The notes under the pieces were generated by a model that saw nothing but the letters and a program-made list of their open reading frames with translations, searched no databases and was not told where the DNA came from. Shown piece after piece: positions 53,228-61,028 of a stretch of DNA of 64,000 nt (position 1 is its first letter; the number at the start of each line of letters is the position of its first letter). Source of the DNA: Sinimarinibacterium sp. NLF-5-8 (lineage in GTDB: Bacteria; Pseudomonadota; Gammaproteobacteria; Nevskiales; Nevskiaceae); contig NZ_CP048030.1 of assembly GCF_010092425.1 (NCBI RefSeq), positions 2,057,501 to 2,121,500 of the forward strand, given 5' to 3'. The translations under genes were made by a program, and so were the position numbers.

Positions 53228-55804
53228 TCAAAACTGCACTTTGAAGAAAAAGCCGATGTTGGAGCGGTCGCGATAGACGTTATTGCTGCCCGCGCCCCAG
53301 TAGTTGTTGTAGGCGATGGTGAACGAAAATGCTTTTTCGTAACTGGTTTCAAGCAAGAAGTTGAACTGCTTGCGACCACCGACAAAATTACCCGCAGGCC
53401 CCGGTGAGTTGCCGTTGATGTCATGCCAAAAAATGAACAGCGGGCGAATGCTGACGCCCGGCAACACGGATTCGTAAAGGATGCGCCCGACCACGCGATA
53501 CCCCCAGGAAAAAGCATCAGCAAATGCCCGACGCGATGCCTGGGTGGGATTGAAGCGCAACCCATCGGCGCCAAAGGAACACGCCGGGTTGGTCGAACAG
53601 GCCAGCCGCGAGCCGTCAGCGCCGGTTCCATCGGCACCGGCGCTGGCGTGGGTGGTGGCGGCCATCGGGCCTTCGATTTGCAGCTCATCAAATTTGGGCA
53701 TGTTCAGCACATGGGTTGCCGCCACTTCATAGATCAGAGCAACCTGATCGGCAGCAATCCAGTTTTCGGAAGCGCCGAGCACGCGGGTGGCGCCGAGGTT
53801 GTATTGCAACACCTTGCCGGGAATCCAGCCCTGGATGTAACTCTTGGGCGCGGTTTCGCCGACGGCCACCCCACGGTACGGCATGATGAAGTTGGGGAAA
53901 GACCGCGCCGATCCGGGCGCTGCGCCAATGGCAAGGCTGACGGTATCGGCATACGGATTGTTGCCACTGGCATCAACAAAGTCGTTGTCGTGATAAAACT
54001 CATAAGTACCCGCCTCGGTAAATCCGATCGTGGTTTGCGCCCCTTGGCACCCGGTACTTGCATCGTGGCAGCGCGTCAGCGTCGGTCCAAATGAAGCAAA
54101 AGCAAGATCAATCAACGACACTTGCAGGGGTACATTGGGGCGATACGAGATTTCGCCCTGATACGAGTAATCACCAAAAGTCGTGGTGAAGTCGATCCCG
54201 ACCATGTGAATGTCTTCGGGATATTCCAAGCGTAACCGCGCGCTGTCGAATGGCACCGCGCTGGATTTCGGCTGGCTTGCATTGGGCAATAGGGCATTGA
54301 ACAAGCCCGGCAGATTGGCAGGATTGATCACCCCAAATTCATTGAGCCGGGTTGGCGATGCCGCGATCACACGAGCAAAATCCACCAGAATCTGTGACCC
54401 ATTGACTTGCAGATTGGGGTTTACACCGCCCAGCAGGCTCTGCGTCAGCGCATCGAGCAACCCGCTCAGCAGTGGACTATTGCCGACCTGGCCGGTGGTT
54501 TGCGCCACCGGCATGTTGGGACAGGCTTTCAGGAATTCCAGTGTATTACTGGCATCAAGCCCAAAAGGATTGCCCTCTGCGCGCGCGCAACTGGCCTCCG
54601 TGGCAAAAAAACTGGCATACGGCAGTTTGGAGTGGTAGTTCATGGCGTAAAAGCCAAACTCGGTGCCGTTGTTGATTTCATCCGAATAAAACTTGAACGA
54701 CACGCCGTATTGCCCGGAATTACGCGCTTGCTTGTCTTCCAGTCGCGGCACGTTCAGCGTGGTGTAAGTGATCAGCGTCAGCGGATTATCCAGCGGCCGC
54801 GCAACCCGGTCGGGGTCATCGGGCGAGCCGCCAAACGCAGCATTGACATTCATCCGCTTGTTGTCGGTACCAACGTCCACAAACGACATGAAACTGCCGG
54901 GCGTCGGAATCTCGATCGGCGCCCATTCAAACTGGTAGTACGCCTCCATCGTCAGCCCTTCAAGAATCTCGGTGCTGGCCGAAACCATGCCCACCGGCAC
55001 AAACAATTCTTCAAGCAGGCCAAACCCAAGGCGATACAGCGAGTTGGCGTTGACCGGCTGCGCCTGGTTGACGCTGTTGACCACGGCCACCGTGCTCTGC
55101 CCCCAGTTCACCACCTGGCGGCCAATGCGGAACATCAGCTCTTTATCGCCGTCGGCGTAGGGAATGCGGCCAAAAAAATTGGCGTCGAGCAGGTCATAGC
55201 GCAGACCGATTTCGCGCGCTTCACGGCCATCGCGAATCTCACGAAGATCCGCCCCTGCTCCGTAAACACGTTCCACATAGCGGTTGGACACTTCAGGGTC
55301 GTCGGTGATCCCCACCTGCCCGACATTGGCCGCAGTGACCTTGTTTGGACTGTGCGTTTTGAAATGGTTGTAGTTGAGCGGATCGTAAATACCGATGCCG
55401 CGTACAAAAACACCGTAGTTACCCCACTGGACGCGGATGTCCTGGCTCAGCTTGAGCGGCGCCTGGGTCATGTCCCATTGATCGTAGTTGAGGTTGCCGT
55501 CATCAAAGTTGATTGACGGCGCACCGGGTGCCGCAGCCAGCTTTTGTGCCGGGTAAACCTGTGTGCGCTGCAAACCCTGGCAGGACTGATAAACCCCGGC
55601 ACAGACCGTTGGATCAAGATTACCCTTGCCAATCAAATCATTGGCAGGTTTTTCCATCCGCCACGAGGCGCCGAAAGTCACGGTGTTGTTGAACACCATG
55701 TCGGCGCGCTCGCCAAAAACATCAAACGAACGCTCGATCGCCGATGCCGGAACACTGGCGATCATCCCCACCACAACCACACCCCAATGACTGAGCTTGT
55801 GCAT
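53228..55804 (-). CDS. DUF1302 outer-membrane protein, copy 1
   Basis: 858 residues with a signal peptide (GMIASVPASA). The mature protein opens IERSFDVFGERADMVFNNTV, typical of DUF1302, and the final SNIGFFFKVQF with terminal Phe is an outer-membrane barrel ending. It is close to the protein at 56951-59530 along the whole length, with the most variable part in the middle (about residues 390-540). DUF1302 proteins are barrels found in hydrocarbon and steroid degraders, often next to DUF1329 and RND proteins, as here. Last gene of the operon. The reaction or cargo is not known. Confidence 0.85.
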   Translation of the reverse strand: MHKLSHWGVVVVGMIASVPASAIERSFDVFGERADMVFNNTVTFGASWRMEKPANDLIGKGNLDPTVCAGVYQSCQGLQRTQVYPAQKLAAAPGAPSINFDDGNLNYDQWDMTQAPLKLSQDIRVQWGNYGVFVRGIGIYDPLNYNHFKTHSPNKVTAANVGQVGITDDPEVSNRYVERVYGAGADLREIRDGREAREIGLRYDLLDANFFGRIPYADGDKELMFRIGRQVVNWGQSTVAVVNSVNQAQPVNANSLYRLGFGLLEELFVPVGMVSASTEILEGLTMEAYYQFEWAPIEIPTPGSFMSFVDVGTDNKRMNVNAAFGGSPDDPDRVARPLDNPLTLITYTTLNVPRLEDKQARNSGQYGVSFKFYSDEINNGTEFGFYAMNYHSKLPYASFFATEASCARAEGNPFGLDASNTLEFLKACPNMPVAQTTGQVGNSPLLSGLLDALTQSLLGGVNPNLQVNGSQILVDFARVIAASPTRLNEFGVINPANLPGLFNALLPNASQPKSSAVPFDSARLRLEYPEDIHMVGIDFTTTFGDYSYQGEISYRPNVPLQVSLIDLAFASFGPTLTRCHDASTGCQGAQTTIGFTEAGTYEFYHDNDFVDASGNNPYADTVSLAIGAAPGSARSFPNFIMPYRGVAVGETAPKSYIQGWIPGKVLQYNLGATRVLGASENWIAADQVALIYEVAATHVLNMPKFDELQIEGPMAATTHASAGADGTGADGSRLACSTNPACSFGADGLRFNPTQASRRAFADAFSWGYRVVGRILYESVLPGVSIRPLFIFWHDINGNSPGPAGNFVGGRKQFNFLLETSYEKAFSFTIAYNNYWGAGSNNVYRDRSNIGFFFKVQF

Positions 55805-55931
55805 CGCTGTTCTCCTCCAGCGCAGAAGACCGACTGAATTCTGTTTTCAGTTCTATGGCCTTGGTTTTTCAACAATAATCTTTCGTTTCAGCGTCCCTTC
55901 TGTAGCCCATTCAATTCGTACGGACTCTGCG

Positions 55932-56924
55932 TCAACGCACGGCCCAGTGCCGCACGCCTTCATCGCCGACGGTAATGATGCGATCGTTGAGCACCAGTAC
56001 ATCGGCAAAAGCAGCGTCTTCACGGCTTTGTGCGGGCGCGGCTTCATCGGCCTGCGGCGTCAGCGTAAGCGTGGTGATTTTGCCGCGCGCGTCGATGCGC
56101 TGCGCCGATGAATTCAGTCCCACCATCAAATAGCCCTGCTGGTAAGGACGAATGCTGAAAATGGATTGTTCCTCAGCCACGTCAAACGGCTTCCAATCGG
56201 CATGTCCGGCATTGCTGGAAACAAAAACATGGCCGCGCAACCCGGCGATCAATGCGCCGTGTGCGCCGTGCGGCTGAATCGCAAACAAGGAGCCTTCGTA
56301 GTCCAGCTCAGAGCGCTGCCAGGTCTCGCCCCCATCGCTGGATACGGCAATCAACCCGGCCTCACCCACCAGCAGCAAACGGCCATCATTCAGGCGCGTG
56401 AGCTTATTCAAATGCAGACCTTCGTCGGTGATCTCATTTTCCATGTCCTCCCAACTGGTGCCGCCGTCATGGCTGCGCATGAGCTTGCCGTAAGCGCCGA
56501 TGGCAAAGCCATTTTCGGCATCGGTGAACATCACATCCAGCAGCGCATCCTGCTCAGGCTCAAATTGCAGCAGCGCCCAGCTCTGGCCCCCATCGGTGGT
56601 TTTCAGGATCACCGCATCATGACCAACGGCCCAGCCGGTTTGAGCATCCACAAAACTCACCGCAGTCAGCAGGCTATTGACCGGCACTTCAACCTGACGC
56701 CAACTTTTACCGGCGTCGTCCGAGAGCAAAATATCGCCATGGGCACCGATCACCACCAAACGCTGATCTCCGACAGGGGTGATTGCCGTCAGCAGACTGC
56801 TGACCGCCCGTGGCGCCATTTCGGCGGCAATCGGCTGTGTATCCGGTTGCGCTTGCGCGGGCAACGCCAGGCTCAGTCCGCCCAGCAACAGCGCCTTGGC
56901 CAGAGTAGATCGTAGGGTTTGCAT
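55932..56924 (-). CDS. YCF48-like beta-propeller exported protein
   Basis: 330 residues with a signal peptide (LLLGGLSLALPAQA). Repeated Asp-box/BNR motifs are visible: SDDAGKSW, TDGGQSW, HDGGTSW, SDGGETW, at about 45-residue spacing, indicating a multi-bladed propeller of the YCF48/photosystem II assembly-factor-like family. In non-phototrophs these proteins accompany DUF1302/RND clusters and are presumed scaffolds or assembly factors. Lies between the two DUF1302 genes with short gaps. Confidence 0.85.
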   Translation of the reverse strand: MQTLRSTLAKALLLGGLSLALPAQAQPDTQPIAAEMAPRAVSSLLTAITPVGDQRLVVIGAHGDILLSDDAGKSWRQVEVPVNSLLTAVSFVDAQTGWAVGHDAVILKTTDGGQSWALLQFEPEQDALLDVMFTDAENGFAIGAYGKLMRSHDGGTSWEDMENEITDEGLHLNKLTRLNDGRLLLVGEAGLIAVSSDGGETWQRSELDYEGSLFAIQPHGAHGALIAGLRGHVFVSSNAGHADWKPFDVAEEQSIFSIRPYQQGYLMVGLNSSAQRIDARGKITTLTLTPQADEAAPAQSREDAAFADVLVLNDRIITVGDEGVRHWAVR

Positions 56925-56950
56925 AAAAAAGTCCTCTTGCCGTGCGCTGT

Positions 56951-59530
56951 TTAGAACTGCACTTTGAAGAAAAAGCCGATGTTGGAACGGTCGCGATAGA
57001 CGTTATTGCTGCCCGCGCCCCAGTAGTTGTTGTAGGCGATGGTGAACGAAAACGCCTTTTCATAGCTGGTTTCGAGCAGGAAATTGAACTGCTTGCGACC
57101 ACCGACAAAGTTGCCCGCAGGCCCCGGTGAGTTGCCGTTGATGTCATGCCAGAAGATGAAGATCGGGCGAACGCTGATCCCCGGCAAAATGGACTCATAC
57201 AAAATCCGGCTGACGATGCGGTAACCCCATGAAAACTCATCGGCAAACTGACTGCGCGACGCCTGGAACGGGTTGAAGCGCAAACCATCCGGGCCAATCG
57301 AGCAGGTCGGGTTGGTGGAGCAGGCCAGCCGCGAGCCATCGGCACCACTGCCATCGGCACCGGCGCTGGCGTGGGTGGTGGCGGCCATCGGGCCTTCGAT
57401 TTGCAGCTCATCAAACTTGGGCATGTTCAGCACATGGGTTGCGGCCAGCTCATAGATCAACACCACCTGATCAGCGGCAATCCAGTTTTCAGACCCCCCG
57501 AGTACGCGGGTAGCACCGAGGTTGTATTGCAGCACCTTGCCGGGAATCCAGCCCTGGATGTAACTCTTGGGCGCGGTTTCGCCGACGGCCACCCCACGGT
57601 ACGGCATGATGAAGTTGGGGAAAGACCGCGCCGATCCGGGCGGCGCACCAACGAACAGGTTGATGGTGTCGGGGTACGGGTTGTTGCCGTTGGCATCGAC
57701 AAAATCATTGTCATGGTAAAAATCGTAGCTGCCATCAGGCGTAAAGCCGATGGTGGTTTGCGCACCCTGACAGCCGACTTTCGGATCATGGCAGCGCGTC
57801 AGCGTCGGGCCAAACGAGGCAAATGCCAGGTCAATCAGGGACACCTGCAACGGCACGTTCGGGCGATAGGAGATTTCACCCTGATACGAGTAGTCCCCGT
57901 ACGTGGTGGTGAAATCAAAACCAAACATATGCAGGTCTTCAGGGTACTCAAGGCGCAGCTTTGCAGTCTGGAACGGCACGGCGTCGGTGGCATCCTTGCC
58001 CGCTTGCGGCAGCAGTGCACTCAGAATGCTCAGCGGTGAGCCAATCAGACCAAACTCGTTGAGATTGCCCAGAGAATTGGTGATAACACGGGTAGCATCA
58101 ACGGCAATCTGAGTGCCCAGCAAAGCTCTATCTCCCGTCAGCCCCGGAAGCAAACCGAGTGAGCCTAGCAAGTCCGTTAATGGGTTGAGCACACCCAGCC
58201 CCGGAATCTGACCCGTGGTGCGGGTCACCGGCAGGTTGGGGCATACCTTGAAAAATTCGCTGGTATTACGCGCGTTGATTCCGAGGCTGTTGCCTTCGGC
58301 GCGCGCACAACTGGCGTCGGTGGCAAAAAAGCTTACATACGGCAGTTTGGAGTGGTAATTCATTGCGTAGAGGCCAAACTCGGTGCCGTTGTTGATTTCA
58401 TCCGAGTAAAACTTCAGCGAGATTCCGTACTGACCTTGGCTGCGCGCTTCCTTGTCAGGATCGCGGCCAATGGTGAGCGCCGTGGGCGTGATCAGCGTGA
58501 GTGGATTATCCAGCGGATTGCCCACCATATCGGGATCATCGGCGGAGCCACCAAAAGCGGCGTTGACGCTCATGCGTTTGTTATCGGTACCAACGTCCAC
58601 AAACGACATGAAACTGCCGGGTGTCGGAATCTCGATCGGCGCCCATTCAAACTGGTAGTACGCCTCCATCGTCAGCCCTTCAAGAATCTCGGTGCTGGCC
58701 GAAACCATGCCCACCGGCACAAACAATTCTTCAAGCAGGCCAAACCCAAGGCGATACAGTGAGTTGGCGTTGACCGGCTGCGCCTGGTTGACGCTGTTGA
58801 CCACGGCCACCGTGCTCTGCCCCCAGTTCACCACCTGGCGGCCAATGCGGAACATCAGCTCTTTATCGCCGTCGGCGTAGGGAATGCGGCCAAAAAAATT
58901 GGCGTCGAGCAGGTCATAGCGCAGACCGATTTCGCGCGCTTCACGGCCATCGCGCGCTTCTTCCATCGCCGCACCATTGCCGTAGACGCGGTCGTAATAG
59001 CGATTGGAAATATTGCCGCCATTGGTAATGCCGACTTCTCCGGCATTGCCCCTGGTAATCTTGTTGGGGTGAAAATCCTTGAAATTATGGTAATTGATCG
59101 GATCGTAAATCCCCATGCCGCGCACAAACAGACCATAGTTACCCCATTGAATGCGGATGTCCTGGCTCAGTTTGAGTGGCGCCTGGGTAATGTCCCATTG
59201 GTCGTAATTGAGATTGCCATCGTCAAAGTTGATTGACGGCGCACCGGGTGCCGCAGCCAACCGTTCTGCCGGATGCGTCTGCGTGCGATGCAAGCCCTGG
59301 CAGGACTGAAACGCACCCGCGCACACGCTTGGATCAAGGCTGGATTTGCCAATCAGATCGTTGGCCGGCTTTTCCATGCGCCATGAAGCACCAAAGGTCA
59401 CGGTGTTGTTGAACACCATGTCGGCGCGTTCGCCGAAAAAATCGAATGAACGGTCAATCGCCAAGGATGGCGTGCTCGCCAACAACGCGGCAAAAGCAAG
59501 ACCGGCTACCGCAATATTCCTTGTTTTCAT
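56951..59530 (-). CDS. DUF1302 outer-membrane protein, copy 2
   Basis: 859 residues from ATG 59530 with a signal peptide (IAVAGLAFAALLASTPSLA). It shares start (DRSFDFFGERADMVFNNTV), end (SNIGFFFKVQF) and most segments with copy 1. One 374-base tract (58581-58954) differs from copy 1 (54861-55234) at only three positions, while other parts are clearly diverged. The middle region again differs, and may set substrate choice or an extracellular loop. Follows DUF1329 after a 90-base gap that contains an inverted repeat. Confidence 0.86.
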   Translation of the reverse strand: MKTRNIAVAGLAFAALLASTPSLAIDRSFDFFGERADMVFNNTVTFGASWRMEKPANDLIGKSSLDPSVCAGAFQSCQGLHRTQTHPAERLAAAPGAPSINFDDGNLNYDQWDITQAPLKLSQDIRIQWGNYGLFVRGMGIYDPINYHNFKDFHPNKITRGNAGEVGITNGGNISNRYYDRVYGNGAAMEEARDGREAREIGLRYDLLDANFFGRIPYADGDKELMFRIGRQVVNWGQSTVAVVNSVNQAQPVNANSLYRLGFGLLEELFVPVGMVSASTEILEGLTMEAYYQFEWAPIEIPTPGSFMSFVDVGTDNKRMSVNAAFGGSADDPDMVGNPLDNPLTLITPTALTIGRDPDKEARSQGQYGISLKFYSDEINNGTEFGLYAMNYHSKLPYVSFFATDASCARAEGNSLGINARNTSEFFKVCPNLPVTRTTGQIPGLGVLNPLTDLLGSLGLLPGLTGDRALLGTQIAVDATRVITNSLGNLNEFGLIGSPLSILSALLPQAGKDATDAVPFQTAKLRLEYPEDLHMFGFDFTTTYGDYSYQGEISYRPNVPLQVSLIDLAFASFGPTLTRCHDPKVGCQGAQTTIGFTPDGSYDFYHDNDFVDANGNNPYPDTINLFVGAPPGSARSFPNFIMPYRGVAVGETAPKSYIQGWIPGKVLQYNLGATRVLGGSENWIAADQVVLIYELAATHVLNMPKFDELQIEGPMAATTHASAGADGSGADGSRLACSTNPTCSIGPDGLRFNPFQASRSQFADEFSWGYRIVSRILYESILPGISVRPIFIFWHDINGNSPGPAGNFVGGRKQFNFLLETSYEKAFSFTIAYNNYWGAGSNNVYRDRSNIGFFFKVQF

Positions 59531-59569
59531 TGTGATCCCCCACAAACCTCTTATTGCACTGACCTGTGA

Positions 59570-59599
59570 CCGATGCGGATCGGATCTGATCCGCATCGG
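59570..59599. other. Inverted repeat between DUF1329 and DUF1302 genes
   Basis: CCGATGCGGATC and GATCCGCATCGG, 12 bases each with a six-base centre, a perfect match. There is no T run. As RNA it forms a stable hairpin between two cistrons, which could set different mRNA levels; as DNA it could be an operator. Confidence 0.75.
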
Positions 59600-59620
59600 C
59601 CTGATGGATAACAGCCGGCG

Positions 59621-60985
59621 TTACTTGGAGGTGCGTTTTTGCACGGTATTGGCTTCAAAGAAGTTGGCCGGGTAGCTCACAGTGGAGTCATACGGCTCGT
59701 CTTCGTTGATCAGCGCAGTCACAAAATAACGTCCCGAGTTCAGGTGATAGATCACTTCAGGCTGCGTGGTTGCTGACAGCATGTTGTAATAAATCACCAG
59801 GTGACCTTCCTGGAACTGCATCAGCTTGTCCTGATGATCGTAGTCATCAATGGCAATCACGTTCCAGGTATCTTCGTCGATGTACAGGCGGCGCTTCTTG
59901 AAGGTGTGCCGCGTTTCCGGCTTGTTGTCCGCTTCAACCACCCAGACGCGATGCAGCTCATAGCGCGGCAGATCGGTATTCAGGTGGTTGGGCTTGGCCA
60001 GATCCGCATATTTGACCTTGGGGCTGACCATGCCATTGGCGTTGTACGGGATATACATCTCGCGCTTGCCCACCAGCTTCCAGGTAAAGCGTTCGAGCAC
60101 ACCGTTGTACATATCCACCTGGTCATAGAACTGGTGACCGTCGGTGCCTTCATAGGGGTTGTCGCAGCACACCGCAGGCGCGCGGCGGATACGCTTGAGC
60201 GCGGGCAGATACAGCCATGCCGAACGTCCTTCAGGGCCAAATCCGGCCTTTTCGTGCACGAGGATATAGGTGCCGGCGATACGCGGCGGTGACAGGGTTT
60301 CCGACAAATAGCGCAAGAACTCGGTGCCCGGCTTGAGCTCGTCCGGCGGGTTTTTGTCCAGATTGGCGTAGTTGAACGTCACATCCTCAACGATCTTGGT
60401 CAGCGAGAACTTGCCGTCCTGCTGCACGATCATCTGGTTGTTGTAGCGCCGCAGATCGGAGCCACGATATTTGACGCGGTGGTTCCAGATCGGCTCGGCA
60501 CCGGTCTTGGGAATCGGGAACGGAAAACCGACAAACGCCCCGCGCGGATTATCGACACCGTCAATACTGGCGCGCGTGGCGTTTTTGATCGTCTCATCCA
60601 GAATCTTTTGCGGGAAATTGGCAAACCGATGAGACGGATACACGTTCATCTTGTACGAATTGGGATAGCGCTTGAGCAGCTCCTTGTGCCCTTCGGTGAG
60701 CTTACCCTCGTACTGCCCCATGTTGGCGGCGGTGATCGTGAACAGCGGCTTTTCGCCATCAATATCGGGATTGTTGGGAAACACGCCTTTTTTGGCGCCG
60801 CGCTGCGCCGCGGGCTTCCATTCGGGGATGCTGCCATCGGCGTTACCCGCGCGCTCAGCACCCACCGGCGTCAGCTCTTTGCCAAGCTTGGCGGCTTCAT
60901 CGGCGGAAACACCGGCCATGGCCCAACTGCTGGCCAATCCCAGCGCCAGCGCCAGTGCGCTCCGCTTGAAAATACGTTTGTTCAT
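59621..60985 (-). CDS. DUF1329 (LolA/LolB-fold-like) exported protein
   Basis: 454 residues with a signal peptide (SALALALGLASSWAMAG). GVSADEAAKLGKELTPVGAE is the DUF1329 start, and RVWVVEADNKPETRHTFKKR and RRLYIDEDTWNVIAIDDYD are its conserved C-terminal strands. The fold is predicted to resemble the lipoprotein carriers LolA/LolB, i.e. a periplasmic binder of a hydrophobic ligand. There is no lipobox, so it is soluble. Start at 60985 with AGAGGA upstream. It lies between the RND transporter and DUF1302 copy 2 in the operon. Confidence 0.85.
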   Translation of the reverse strand: MNKRIFKRSALALALGLASSWAMAGVSADEAAKLGKELTPVGAERAGNADGSIPEWKPAAQRGAKKGVFPNNPDIDGEKPLFTITAANMGQYEGKLTEGHKELLKRYPNSYKMNVYPSHRFANFPQKILDETIKNATRASIDGVDNPRGAFVGFPFPIPKTGAEPIWNHRVKYRGSDLRRYNNQMIVQQDGKFSLTKIVEDVTFNYANLDKNPPDELKPGTEFLRYLSETLSPPRIAGTYILVHEKAGFGPEGRSAWLYLPALKRIRRAPAVCCDNPYEGTDGHQFYDQVDMYNGVLERFTWKLVGKREMYIPYNANGMVSPKVKYADLAKPNHLNTDLPRYELHRVWVVEADNKPETRHTFKKRRLYIDEDTWNVIAIDDYDHQDKLMQFQEGHLVIYYNMLSATTQPEVIYHLNSGRYFVTALINEDEPYDSTVSYPANFFEANTVQKRTSK

Positions 60986-61028
60986 AGGTCCTCTCCGTTC
61001 TTTGGGGTCAAGATATACAGCGTAAAAA

